The notes below the pieces were generated by a model, which worked only from the letters and a program-made list of their open reading frames with translations, was not told where the DNA came from and did not search any database. A DNA stretch of 64,000 nt from Frankia nepalensis (GTDB lineage Bacteria; Actinomycetota; Actinomycetes; Frankiales; Frankiaceae), in the NCBI RefSeq assembly GCF_016786325.1, contig NZ_JADWYU010000099.1, forward strand, positions 62,001 to 126,000. The letters are read 5' to 3'. The translations under genes and the position numbers were made by a program. Numbering within the stretch: position 1 is the first letter of the stretch; every line of letters begins with the position of its first letter. This document shows, in pieces, positions 32,081 through 40,884 of the stretch.

Positions 32081-32699
32081 ATGAAGATCGACGCCAGCCT
32101 GTCCGTCGATATTGAGGGGACACAGTCGGAGGCCGCGGACATGGAGAGCACCGGCTATGCGGGCGCCTGGACCTCCGAGACCAAGCACGACCCCTTCCTG
32201 CAGTGCCTGCAGGCGGTCATGGCGACCGAGACTCTCACCGTCGGGACCGCCATCACCGTCGCGTTCGGCCGGTCACCGATGACGCTCGCCAACGCCGGCC
32301 AAGGTGGGTAAGGACAGCCTCGACGGCTTCGTCATCAACGGCCCGTCCTTCGTCACCATCGGCCGCACGGAGGAGGAGTTGGCGAGCGCGATCCGCGGGA
32401 CGAAGGCGCGGATCGCGTTCTACGGCTCCACGCCCGCCTACCGTCAGGTGCTCGAGATGCATGGCTGGGGCGAGGCGCAGGACGAGCTCAACAGGCTGTC
32501 CAAGCAGGGGCGCTGGGACGACATGGCCGATGTGATCACTGACGAGATGCTGCACGAGTTCTCGGTCGTCGGCACCCCGGCCGAGGTCGGGCCCAAGCTG
32601 GTCGCCAAGGTCGGCCAGGTCTACGAGCGCATCACGTTCTACAGCGGCTACGACGCCGAGCCGTCCCTGTGGGCCGAGCTCCTCGCCGCCACGAAGTAG
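32081..32699 (+). pseudogene. LLM-class (F420-type) oxidoreductase with internal deletion and frameshift
   Basis: Two pieces remain. The first (32081-~32300) is the N-terminus of a luciferase-like oxidoreductase: MKIDASLSVDIEGTQSEAADMESTGYAGAWTSETKHDPF to AFGRSPMTLANA. The second (~32304-32699, another frame) is the C-terminus: DGFVINGPSFVTIGRTEEELASAIRGTKARIAFYGSTPAYRQVLEMHGW to LWAELLAATK. About 130 codons of the middle are missing at ~32300, and the frames no longer match. AAGGAGACC still precedes the ATG, and the flanking gene order is intact, so the loss is probably recent. It would have been an F420-dependent dehydrogenase. Confidence 0.8.
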
Positions 32700-32965
32700 C
32701 GGCCCTCATCGGGGGTTCGGCAGGAGTGGGCTCTGCCGAGCAGGCCTTCACTCGAGAAGCCCGCCAGCGAGTAATCGGCCCTTCGAAGATGGGCGCATGA
32801 TTCTGCCTCTCCTGCGAGCGTCGCTCGCATTGTCTGCCGGTGAACCTGGAGGTGTACGAATGCCGCGCACGCGTCTCGGTCGCCGTGGTATCCGAGCGGC
32901 GCTCGCGCACGGTCATGGTGTGCGGCTCAGTCGGGTGAAGACGAACACGCCAAACTGCCAGGAGA

Positions 32966-33168
32966 ATGACGTGGGGGATTCTAGGATTCAACCGGGCGGA
33001 ATCGATCGTCGGGCCCGCTGACATCCCGGCGGCCGTCGCATATTTCAGCGAGATTCTCGGCCTCGGGCCCGCCCGATCGAGGAGACGCCCGTTCTCTGCG
33101 CCGCGAACATGACGGTCGGAAGTCGCCACCCTGGTCGGATGCCCATGGCGACCCAGGGGGGATGTGGG
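32966..33168 (+). pseudogene. VOC-protein remnant with frameshift
   Basis: MTWGILGFNRAESIVGPAD then IPAAVAYFSEILGLGPA resembles the start of the VOC protein at 6665 (MHILGFNRVELVV..FNEVFGLKLP). After GLGPA the frame runs into a stop at 33110. The continuation, PIEETPVLCAANMTVGSRHP, lies in the next frame and aligns with PIQNAPVLSATD of the intact copy. So one frameshift near 33070 splits it, and the rest of the gene is gone. Confidence 0.6.
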
Positions 33169-33314
33169 CAGGAGCGGCACGGCGCCGTCGAAATGCCGTG
33201 CCCCTCCGTTACGCGCCCTGTGGATCCTGTCGTGCGAGTTGGTGCCGCTCCGACCCGCCCAGCCCGTCGCACGGGGCGGGCGAAGCCGGGTGTCACCGTG
33301 CCAGCCTTGCTACG

Positions 33315-34193
33315 TCACATTCCCCACAGGTAGGGATCGGGGTCGGACCGGTCGATGATGGCCGTCGCCCGCCGGCGAATCATCTCGTCCTGCCAGTCGA
33401 TGTCGGCGGCGAACCGGCCGTCATAGAGCCGCTTGTCGGCCTCGTGGTCGTGGTGGGCCCAGAAGTTCCCGCTGCGGACGGTCTCCAGAATCGTCGTCGC
33501 GACCTCCTCCGGTTCCGCGAGCACGACCGCCACGCCGCCTGCCTCGAGGCCCTGCTGCACGAAGGTCATGATGTCGCGGTCGCCCGCCAGGTTCGTCTTC
33601 GTCAGGGGAGGGAGCGCGACATGGGCCTTGATCAGCGACTGCTTGTCGCGGAGCTGGCCGTGCAGGCACTCCATCAGCGTGCAGACAGCCTGCTTGGAGG
33701 TCGAGTAGGCCGGCGTCTGGTACATGACGCCGACGGCTCCGGATCCGGACGACGCGGCCAGGATGTGGCCGGGAGTTCCCTGGGCGATCATTCGCGGCGC
33801 GAAGGCCTTGATGCCGTGCAGGATCCCGAAGAGGTTGATGTCGTAGACGCGGCGCCAGTCGGAGGTCTCGTCGTCGAACAGGCCGCCGCCTCCGGCGACG
33901 CCGGCGTTGAGGTACAGGATGTCGACCTGCCCGTACCGCTCGTAGGCGGCGTCGGCCAGCTGCCTGACCGAGTCGAAGTCCGCGACGTTGGTCGGCACGC
34001 CGAGCACGTCGTGACCTAGAGCGCGCAGCTCCTCGACGGCGTCCGCCAGCGCCGTGGCGTCGATGTCGGACAGCACGACCTTGCACCCCTGCCCGGCGAA
34101 GGCCCTGGCCGTGGCCCGGCCGATGCCGTGCGGCCCACCGCTCCCGGTAATGACGGCAACCTTGCCTTCGAGGTCCTGCACGCTTGTCTCCAT
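33315..34193 (-). CDS. Short-chain dehydrogenase/reductase
   Basis: 292 residues. TGSGGPHGIG (16-25, with a three-residue insert in the usual TGxxxGIG), LNAG (95-98), AASSG with Ser149, and YSTSK (Tyr163, Lys167) form a complete site. It has a longer C-terminal region (KRLYDGRFAADIDWQDEMIRRRATAIIDRSDPDPYLWGM) than minimal SDRs, typical of the actinobacterial cluster acting on larger substrates. It lies 138 bp downstream of the aldehyde dehydrogenase on the same strand, so the two could form an alcohol to aldehyde to acid pair. Confidence 0.9.
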   Translation of the reverse strand: METSVQDLEGKVAVITGSGGPHGIGRATARAFAGQGCKVVLSDIDATALADAVEELRALGHDVLGVPTNVADFDSVRQLADAAYERYGQVDILYLNAGVAGGGGLFDDETSDWRRVYDINLFGILHGIKAFAPRMIAQGTPGHILAASSGSGAVGVMYQTPAYSTSKQAVCTLMECLHGQLRDKQSLIKAHVALPPLTKTNLAGDRDIMTFVQQGLEAGGVAVVLAEPEEVATTILETVRSGNFWAHHDHEADKRLYDGRFAADIDWQDEMIRRRATAIIDRSDPDPYLWGM

Positions 34194-34331
34194 TCCAGTC
34201 TGTGATGACGACCCAGCCGCTCGCGGCTCGGCGGCGGCGGCCTTTCACCGGCGGCGCGGGATCCGTGCTGGCCGCCGCGGCTGGTGCGTCGGGAGGGGCC
34301 TTCTCACCCGCCGATGCGGATGACCGACCGG

Positions 34332-35762
34332 TCAGACCCGCTCTCGGTCCTTGTAGACGATGACGGTCTTGAGCTCGGCGTAGGCGTCCAGGCCGACCTG
34401 GCCGTTGTTCCGGCCGATGCCGCTGGACTTCACGCCCCCGAACGGGATTTTGGGATCGATCTCGGTGTGCTGGTTCACCCACGCGGTGCCGCACTCGAGG
34501 CGCGCGGCGATCTGCTCACCGTGGGCGATGTCGGAGGTCCAGACGGAACCGCACAGTCCGTACTCGGTCGCGTTGGCCTGCTCGATGGCCCACTCGACGT
34601 CGCTGAACGGGATGACCGGCAGGACCGGCCCGAACTGCTCCTCGTCCACGACCCGCACCCCGGGGCCCACACCTGTCATGATCGTCGGGGGGTAGAAGTA
34701 GCCGGACCCCTCCGCCGGGGCGCCGCCGGCGACAGCCTTCCCGCCGTGATCGAGGGCATCGGTGACGAGTTCGCTGACGCGGTCGAACTGGGGCTTGGTC
34801 GTGACCGGAATCATCGTCGCGGCCCGTTCATGGGCGATCACCGCGAGCTCGTCGACGAGTCCCTGGTAGACCGACTCGTGGGCGTACACCCGCTTGATCG
34901 CGGCACAGACCTGGCCGTGGCCGGTGAACGCGGAATCGAAGATCCGTTGCGCGACCTTCTTCGGGTCCACGTCGTCGAGCACGATCGCGGCGTCGTTGCC
35001 GCCCAGTTCGAGCAGCACGTTCTTCAGGCCCGGCGCGGCGGCGGCGGCGATCGCGCGCCCCGCCGCGATGCTGCCCGTAAAGCTGATCAACCGCGTGGTC
35101 GGGTGCGCGACCATCGCCTTTCCGACCTCGTCGTCGCCGGCCAGGATGTTGACCACGCCCGGGGGAACGAGGTCCTTCCAGATCTTCGCTACGAACAGCG
35201 TCGCCAGCGGCGTGAACGGGGAGGGCTTCGCGACGATCGTGTTCCCGACCAGCAGGGCGCTGAAGACCTTCTCGGCGAGAATGAGGATCGGCGCGTTCCA
35301 TGGGATGATCGCCGCGACGACGCCGAAGGGGGCACGAACCACCTTGACGGTGCGCTCGGCGGAGTCCTCGATGATGTCGACTCGCAGTTCCTGCTCGGCG
35401 ATGTGGTTGCCGAACCACGGCGCGGCCAACGCCTCGAGCGCGATGGACGAGGCACCCTTCTCGAGCGCGGTGATCTCCTCGATCGTCGCGTAGTTCGCCC
35501 CGATCGCGTCGGCCATCGCCTTGATCACCGCTCGACGTTCTGCCTCCGGCCGGGCCGACCAGGCCGGGAGGGCCGCGGCCGCCGCCGCCATCGCGGTGTC
35601 CACCATCTCGACCGTAGCCGCCGGGCAGCGCGCGAACTCCTCGCCGCTGGAGGGGTTGACCACCGGTATGGACTGACCACTCGTCACCAGCGTGCCGTTG
35701 ATCAGTTGGCCGAGCTCACTCACCGTTGCCTGCACGCCCATCAGGAGGTTCGCCTCATCCAT
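34332..35762 (-). CDS. NAD(P)-dependent aldehyde dehydrogenase
   Basis: 476 residues from ATG 35762; the longer frame upstream is low-complexity. Catalytic set: PWNAP (Asn156), LELGGNDA (Glu252), and Cys286 in GHGQVCAAIKR; the FTGS NAD-binding loop is present at 228-231. The usual GQxC context is intact, so it should oxidise an aldehyde to its acid. It resembles the 6-oxolauric acid/vanillin-type ALDHs of catabolic clusters. An operator-like element lies 46 bp upstream, and an SDR follows on the same strand. Confidence 0.92.
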   Translation of the reverse strand: MDEANLLMGVQATVSELGQLINGTLVTSGQSIPVVNPSSGEEFARCPAATVEMVDTAMAAAAAALPAWSARPEAERRAVIKAMADAIGANYATIEEITALEKGASSIALEALAAPWFGNHIAEQELRVDIIEDSAERTVKVVRAPFGVVAAIIPWNAPILILAEKVFSALLVGNTIVAKPSPFTPLATLFVAKIWKDLVPPGVVNILAGDDEVGKAMVAHPTTRLISFTGSIAAGRAIAAAAAPGLKNVLLELGGNDAAIVLDDVDPKKVAQRIFDSAFTGHGQVCAAIKRVYAHESVYQGLVDELAVIAHERAATMIPVTTKPQFDRVSELVTDALDHGGKAVAGGAPAEGSGYFYPPTIMTGVGPGVRVVDEEQFGPVLPVIPFSDVEWAIEQANATEYGLCGSVWTSDIAHGEQIAARLECGTAWVNQHTEIDPKIPFGGVKSSGIGRNNGQVGLDAYAELKTVIVYKDRERV

Positions 35763-35807
35763 TGGTCCTGCGCATCGCGCGCTCCTGTCCCTGTGACCAT
35801 GCGCACG

Positions 35808-35821
35808 ATAGTTGCCGCTAT
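35808..35821 (-). promoter_or_regulatory. RTAGY-N4-RCTAT operator-like element, copy 9
   Basis: ATAGT-TGCC-GCTAT; on the minus strand CATAGCGGCAACTAT. It is 46 bp before the aldehyde dehydrogenase start. Confidence 0.65.
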
Positions 35822-36140
35822 GTAGTGATGCAACTGCCCGGATGGTCGCTCGAGCCCTCGCGAGATCGAGAACCTTCGAGCCCCGACCACGGCGCGGCTG
35901 CGCCGTCCGGCGCGAACGGTCTACCCGCCAGGGCTCGTGGACGACCTGCCAACCGGGTCGATCCGACGAGCTCCGGCCGGCTCGGCGACAGTCTCGGCCA
36001 CCGGAGCGGGCCACGGACTCGGCCCATGTAGCCGCGCCCGGCGGCCCGAGGGAATGGCGCGCTGGCCCGGCGGGGTGGTGGCCTGCATCGAGCCGACCTG
36101 CCTGGTGCGCGGCCTCGCGACCTCATGGCGGCGATTTTCA

Positions 36141-36159
36141 GCTAACGGTCCGCTAACGG
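36141..36159 (+). promoter_or_regulatory. Direct repeat with 11-bp period, possible OmpR-type site
   Basis: GCTAACGG occurs at 36141-36148 and 36152-36159, an 11-bp period, which is the spacing of PhoB/OmpR-family response-regulator boxes. It lies about 200 bp before the SGNH protein gene, which is followed by an OmpR-family response regulator and its kinase. Confidence 0.4.
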
Positions 36160-36360
36160 GCCCATCGCTACGCTTTCGCCTGGTTCCGCCCGGGGCCGTG
36201 ACCAGCGTATTTGAAGGGAACTCGTGGCTCGCCGTCGCGGTCGCAGTCTCAGGCGGCGTCCAGGCCGGGACCTTCAATGGTGGGCGTCTCGACGGCTCGT
36301 GGCTGGCCCCGGCGTGGCCCCGGCGGACGATGACTCCGTCGGCTCGGGCGCGAAGCGGCG

Positions 36361-37344
36361 ATGAGCCACCTGGACTCGACCAGCCGGCCGAGCACGCCGG
36401 CGGCCGGGAGGCCGACCACCGGCACGCTTGGCCAGCCGCGGGCGGCTGACCGGCGTCCACCGCGGTTTCTCGCTCTCGCCGCCGGCGCGTTCGCGGTGGT
36501 CGTCGGCTGTCGCCTGGTAGGCCTCGACCTCGCCCACCTGCCGGGCGCGACCGCCGGATTGGGCTGGCAGTCGGGTGACGGCCGGGAATCCGGCCGTCAG
36601 CGGGTGGTGCTCTGGGGCGACTCGATGGCCGCGGAAGCGGCTGGCCCTTTCACCGAGGCGCTCCAGGCCAACGGCGCCGACGTCCTGGTCCGGACCTTCG
36701 GCGGCACCGCCATCTGCGACTGGCTCACCGACATCGACGGCCAACTCCGTGACTGGGCACCGACGACGGCAGTACTGGCGTTCTCCGGCAACGTCCTGTC
36801 GTCCTGCATGCAGGGACGCGACATGGTGGACGCGTACTCGCGTGACGCTTCGGTCGCGGCTGACCGATTGGCTGCCGCCGGTGTCGATGTCGTGTTCGCC
36901 GTCGCGCCGCCGCGGTGGGATCAGCCGGTCGCGGCCGACGGTACTACCGACCTCGAACAGATCTGGAGATCGGTGGTAGCCACGGTCTTGGCGCGCCTGA
37001 CGGCGCGTGCTCCCGCTGGCGGCGCCACCGGAGAGGCACCTGGGAGGATCGAGGTCTTCCGCGCCGGGCTCGCGGTGACCGACGCCGGCCGTTGGGCCGA
37101 GCGGCTACCGTGCCGCCTGGGAGAGCGGTGTGGGCCCGACGGCACCGTCGTCGTCCGCGGGCCGGACGGCACGCACTTCTGCCCGGTCGCCGTCCCGGCG
37201 ATGACGGCCTGCCCGGTCGATTCGCCGGGCGCTACCCGGTACGGCCAGGCGCTTGCCCAGGCCGCGGCCGCGTTCCGGAATGACGACGCCACTGACGAGG
37301 CCGGATTCGAGGCGAGCGAGCCAGCCGCGGATTCCGAGAACTGA
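36361..37344 (+). CDS. Membrane-anchored SGNH-hydrolase-like protein
   Basis: 327 residues. One transmembrane segment (about 36-56, FLALAAGAFAVVVGCRLVGL) is followed by an extracytoplasmic SGNH domain: VLWGDSMAAEA (Ser88 of the GDS motif), a Gly (TFGGTA), FSGN as the Asn block, and DGTHFCP near the end with the Asp/His pair. It matches the SGNH domain that follows acyltransferase-3 domains in OafA-type proteins, which move or remove acetyl groups on cell-surface glycans. The acyltransferase part is absent. It lies 312 bp before a two-component system on the same strand, which suggests an envelope-related function rather than catabolism. ATG at 36361 lacks a strong ribosome site. Confidence 0.75.
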   Translation: MSHLDSTSRPSTPAAGRPTTGTLGQPRAADRRPPRFLALAAGAFAVVVGCRLVGLDLAHLPGATAGLGWQSGDGRESGRQRVVLWGDSMAAEAAGPFTEALQANGADVLVRTFGGTAICDWLTDIDGQLRDWAPTTAVLAFSGNVLSSCMQGRDMVDAYSRDASVAADRLAAAGVDVVFAVAPPRWDQPVAADGTTDLEQIWRSVVATVLARLTARAPAGGATGEAPGRIEVFRAGLAVTDAGRWAERLPCRLGERCGPDGTVVVRGPDGTHFCPVAVPAMTACPVDSPGATRYGQALAQAAAAFRNDDATDEAGFEASEPAADSEN

Positions 37345-37656
37345 CTATGGGCGGAGGCCGTTCTTGCTGGCCGGACGCCGGCCAGCAAGGTGGCCATCGC
37401 GGGATCTCGATCGCGCGCGGCCGCCTGTGGCGGTCGCGGTGGCGTCCCGCTGGCCGATCGCCTCGGGTCGGTGTTTTCGTGGCCGCCCGCGACGACACCG
37501 GCACCGAGCCCGGGTTCGCGAGGCGGTCTACACGGCGTCGCCGCCCTGCCGCGTTCCTTTCGACCCTTCGACGAGGTAGTGAAGGATGTTCCGCCTGACA
37601 GCGCTACGTACCGGTGTGCGTGGATGTGGGGTGCTGACCAGGAGGAGGAGAAGATC
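37345..37656. other. Leader region of the two-component operon
   Basis: About 310 bp with no recognisable gene. The last 15 bp hold a strong GGAGGAGGAG ribosome site for the response regulator. Confidence 0.45.
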
Positions 37657-38313
37657 ATGCGCGTGCTGCTCGTGGAGGATGACGAGCCGCTGGCCGACGC
37701 GGTCGCCCGCGGGCTGCGCCGCGAACGGTTCGCCGTGGACGTGGTGCACGACGGCGAGACGGCGCTCGACAAGATCGGAACCGTCGACTACGAGATCGTC
37801 GTCCTTGACCGCAACCTGCCTGGTATCCGCGGAGACGCCGTGTGTGAGCAGATCGTGGACGGCGGGCGGGCCGCCCGCATCCTGATGCTCACCGCGTCGG
37901 CCGACGTCTCGAAACGAGTCGAGGGCCTGATGCTCGGCGCGGACGACTACCTCCCCAAGCCGTTCGACATGCGCGAGTTGGTCGCGCGGCTTCGGGCGCT
38001 CGGCCGGCGCAGCCACCGCGTGTCGTCCCCGGTGCTGCGGTGGGACGACATCTGCCTCGATGCGGCGCGCAGGATCGCTCGGCGTGGTGACCGGGAACTC
38101 GGGCTGACGAACCGCGAGTTCGCCCTACTCGAGACGTTCATGCTCGCCGACGGCGCGGTTCTCAGCGCGGAACAGCTGATGGAAAGCGTGTGGGACGACC
38201 GGCTCGACCCGTTCAGTAACGCGGTCCGCGTCACTGTTCTCACCCTCCGGCGCAAGCTCGGGGACCCACCCGTCATCGTGACCGTACCGTCCGTGGGGTA
38301 TCGCCTGGTATGA
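37657..38313 (+). CDS. OmpR/PhoB-family response regulator
   Basis: 218 residues, ATG after GGAGGAGGAG. Receiver domain: acidic pair D8/D9, phosphoacceptor Asp51 (VVLDRNLPG), Thr79, Lys101 (YLPKPFD). The winged-helix output domain covers 125-218 (RELGLTNREFALLETFM..LSAEQLMESVWDD..NAVRVTVLTLRRKLG), so it binds DNA. Its stop overlaps the kinase start by 4 nt. It may control the SGNH gene through the 11-bp-period repeat at 36141 (inference). Confidence 0.92.
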   Translation: MRVLLVEDDEPLADAVARGLRRERFAVDVVHDGETALDKIGTVDYEIVVLDRNLPGIRGDAVCEQIVDGGRAARILMLTASADVSKRVEGLMLGADDYLPKPFDMRELVARLRALGRRSHRVSSPVLRWDDICLDAARRIARRGDRELGLTNREFALLETFMLADGAVLSAEQLMESVWDDRLDPFSNAVRVTVLTLRRKLGDPPVIVTVPSVGYRLV

Positions 38314-39566
38314 AGATCCGCACCCGTATCACGGTAATCCTCGCCGTCAGCCTGATGGCCGCCGGTTCATTCACGCTCATGGTCAACGCGATCGTGCTCA
38401 GAAACGTGCCATTCCAATCGCAGAGCTCGTTCCAGGGCGACCTTTTCGCCAGGCTGGGCATCTCGCGTGACGCGGTGGCCCGACACCTCCAGGCACATCC
38501 GGAGGACCTGTTCAGTTCGAAGTTCGATGACAAGCCCCTACCGAACGGCCAGACGGTCAACGGCGCGAGGCGAGCGCTGCAGCAGCAGCCGCTCACCGAC
38601 GCCCTCGCGGAAGCGCGCCGGTGGTCGTTGATCGGGATCCTTGTGTTTCTCGTCGGCGCGCTCGCCGCCGCATGGGGGTTGTCAGGGAGCATCCTGCGGC
38701 CCATCCGGAAGGTAACCGCCCGCGCCCGCTCGGTTTCCGCTTCGAACCTCGGGGAGCGAGTGGCGATCGGCGGCCCGAACGACGAGGTGAAGGAGCTGGC
38801 GGACACGTTCGACTCCATGCTCGACCGCATCTCCGCGTCCTTCGACGCCCAGCGTCGCTACGCCGCCCAGGTCGCTCACGAGCTGCGCACCCCGTTGGCC
38901 ACCACCCGCGCCGAGATCGGGATGCTGATCGACGACACGTCCGATGCCGAGACGCAAAAGCGGCTGCGGACCGTCCGCGACGCCGTCGACCGGGGCGAGC
39001 GCCTCGTGTCCCAGCTCCTCATTCTCTCCCGCACCGACCTGCGCGACCTGGAGACCTCGAGATTCCCGCTCGACGAACTGGTCGGCAACGTACTCGGCCG
39101 TGTCGTCGAGGGGCCGTCGTTCGCGCGGCTCCAGGTCGACGTGGACCTGCGGACCGTGGAGGTGGAGTGCGACCGCGCGCTGCTGGAGAGCCTGGTACGC
39201 AACCTGATCGACAACAGCGCACGACACAACCGGCGGGACGGCTGGGTGAACGTCACCGTCGCGCCGGGCGACGGCGACCAGGCCGCGCACCTGCGCGTCT
39301 CCAACTCGGTCGCCGACCCGGCCAACGACACGACTCCCGCCCCTGGCCGACCAGGAATCGGCCTGTCCATCGTCAACGCGGTCATCCAGGCGCACGGCGG
39401 CACCATCCACTGGAGCCGCCGACCCGGCGAAGTCACGGCCCACGTCCAGATCCCCACCCAGGCATCCGAACTCCTCCACGCCGCGACCGGGCGACCTGGC
39501 GCCGTGGCACTGCCGGTCGATGGCGAAGGACGGCGAACTCGACGCCCTTCCGGCATTGGGCTATGA
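38310..39566 (+). CDS. Sensor histidine kinase
   Basis: 418 residues. Two transmembrane segments (about 8-30 and 104-127) flank a ~70-residue extracytoplasmic sensor. HAMP region follows (LRPIRKVTARARSVSASNLGERV), then the HisKA domain with His190 (QVAHELRTPLA) and the ATPase domain with NLIDNSARHN (N box) and PGIGLSIVNAVIQAHGG (G box). It phosphorylates the response regulator that overlaps its start. The signal is unknown; the extracytoplasmic domain has no familiar motif. Its last codons overlap the convergent SDR by 6 bp. Confidence 0.92.
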   Translation: MKIRTRITVILAVSLMAAGSFTLMVNAIVLRNVPFQSQSSFQGDLFARLGISRDAVARHLQAHPEDLFSSKFDDKPLPNGQTVNGARRALQQQPLTDALAEARRWSLIGILVFLVGALAAAWGLSGSILRPIRKVTARARSVSASNLGERVAIGGPNDEVKELADTFDSMLDRISASFDAQRRYAAQVAHELRTPLATTRAEIGMLIDDTSDAETQKRLRTVRDAVDRGERLVSQLLILSRTDLRDLETSRFPLDELVGNVLGRVVEGPSFARLQVDVDLRTVEVECDRALLESLVRNLIDNSARHNRRDGWVNVTVAPGDGDQAAHLRVSNSVADPANDTTPAPGRPGIGLSIVNAVIQAHGGTIHWSRRPGEVTAHVQIPTQASELLHAATGRPGAVALPVDGEGRRTRRPSGIGL

Positions 39567-40382
39567 GCCGTTGCCGGCCATCGCGTCGGCGCTGGCCTGC
39601 GCCATGAACCGGACCAGGTCGTTCCGGGGCAGGGAGCCCATCATCGAGACGGCCTCGCGCAGCTTCTCGCCCACGACCCAGGTGGGCCCGTTGGAGAGAT
39701 TGTCGAAGGCTTCGGAGATGACGTCGCTGACGGCGTCGGCGTCGGCCGGCGGGGTGTCGAGCGCGGGGAGTCGGCCGCGGGCGTGTTCCAGCCGGCGCAG
39801 GGTCGGGGTGTCGGTCTTGCCGAGGATCAGGCCCAGGACGTCGACGCCCTTGTCGTGCAACTCGGTCCACAGCGCCTCGGCGAAGACCATGCCGAAGGAC
39901 TTCGTGGCGGCGTACGCCACCATGTTCGGGGCGCCGGCGAAACCTGCGGCGGAGCCGAGCAGGACGACGCCGCCGCGGCCGCGCGCGACCATTTCCTGTG
40001 TGTAGTGGTGGCATAGCTGCATCGGTACGGTGCAGTTGCGCTGCACCATTGCCTCGGCGGTCTCGATCGGGTTGACGAGGAAGTGCTCGAAGTTCGGGTC
40101 GGCGCCCGCGCAGTAGACCAGGAAGCCGATCTCCAGTTCCGCGGTGGCGGCGGCGATCGTAGCCGCCGCGCTCGGGGCGGCGAGGTCCACGGCGATGGCG
40201 CGGGTCTGGACGCCGCTGCGGGCACCGATGCCGGCGGCGACCTCGTCGAGGAGGGCCTGTCGCCGGGCGAGCAGCGCGACGTTGACGCCGCGTTCGGCGA
40301 GCGCCTCGGCGAACGCCGCTCCGACGCCGTCGGAGGCGCCCGCCACCAGCCCCCACGGTCCGTAACGGTCGGCGAATGTCAT
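39561..40382 (-). CDS. Short-chain dehydrogenase/reductase (DltE/YqjQ-like subgroup)
   Basis: 273 residues. AGASDGVG (14-21) is the nucleotide-binding motif, YCAGADPN (90-97) replaces NNAG, Ser144 (LLGSAAGF) and YAATK (Tyr157, Lys161) form the active site. The group with GPWGLVAGASDGVGAAFAEALAERGVNVALLARR is common beside lipid genes. The C-terminal part lacks the usual VDGG end and is longer (LSNGPTWVVGEKLREAVSMM), as in that subgroup. Operator-like element 188 bp upstream. Confidence 0.88.
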   Translation of the reverse strand: MTFADRYGPWGLVAGASDGVGAAFAEALAERGVNVALLARRQALLDEVAAGIGARSGVQTRAIAVDLAAPSAAATIAAATAELEIGFLVYCAGADPNFEHFLVNPIETAEAMVQRNCTVPMQLCHHYTQEMVARGRGGVVLLGSAAGFAGAPNMVAYAATKSFGMVFAEALWTELHDKGVDVLGLILGKTDTPTLRRLEHARGRLPALDTPPADADAVSDVISEAFDNLSNGPTWVVGEKLREAVSMMGSLPRNDLVRFMAQASADAMAGNGS

Positions 40383-40569
40383 GAGCTGGCTCCTGTCAGA
40401 TCGACCGAGACGTCGACCGCGATGAGGGGGACCGTCGTGGGGCTTCGCTGGGCAGCGGGTCGAGCCGGTCGGACGCGACCGCGTCCAGGGCGCCGTACCA
40501 GGTCAGCGGCTGCGCGCCGCTGACCTGGGCGGTGACGCCCTGATGCTCCAGTTGCGGCGAGGCACGATA

Positions 40570-40583
40570 GTAGTAGCTGCTAT
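40570..40583 (-). promoter_or_regulatory. RTAGY-N4-RCTAT operator-like element, copy 10
   Basis: GTAGT-AGCT-GCTAT; the minus strand reads CATAGCAGCTACTAC. It is 188 bp before the SDR start at 40382 and 6 bp from the 20-bp palindrome. Confidence 0.6.
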
Positions 40584-40589
40584 GTTGCA

Positions 40590-40609
40590 CCCACCTTGAT
40601 CAAGGTGGG
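40590..40609. promoter_or_regulatory. Perfect 20-bp palindrome
   Basis: CCCACCTTGA followed at once by its complement TCAAGGTGGG, with no spacer. Without a loop it is a poor terminator but a good binding site for a dimeric regulator. It lies next to operator-like element copy 10. Confidence 0.55.
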
Positions 40610-40884
40610 ATGCTGGGCGCGCCAGGGTCGAGGTCTCCGGCGTCTGCCAGGCACCCCTGCCCAGCCTCGACCCGAAGGCCCTCTCGTCCTCCCGGCGCTG
40701 CCCTCGTGGCATTTTGTAGAAAGTATTCAATATTCAGGCTAGGCTTGGCGCCTCCCGGCGCAGTGCGCGGCCGCGTCGAGGCCTTGACGGCCACGCCGCC
40801 GATGGGCGATACGCCACCCGCGCCCCCGGTGCGCACGGAGATCCAGGCGCGAGCAAAAGGAGCATGCGGTAGATCACTGAGACC

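Larger units (their letters stand above)
35763..36360. other. Intergenic region with control sites
   Basis: About 600 bp. It holds the operator-like element at 35808 and a direct repeat at 36141. No gene is visible; frames here are short and lack recognisable sequence. Confidence 0.45.
40383..40863. other. Divergent intergenic region
   Basis: About 480 bp between an SDR and the SnoaL-like gene. It holds an operator-like element (40570), a perfect 20-bp palindrome (40590) and an AT-rich patch (40711-40745, with TATTCAATATTCA) that stands out in this GC-rich DNA and may be promoter sequence for the SnoaL/VOC genes. Confidence 0.5.

Noticed and set aside
34284-35825. A 513-residue open frame on the plus strand
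   Set aside because: It is antisense to the aldehyde dehydrogenase, which has a complete catalytic set.
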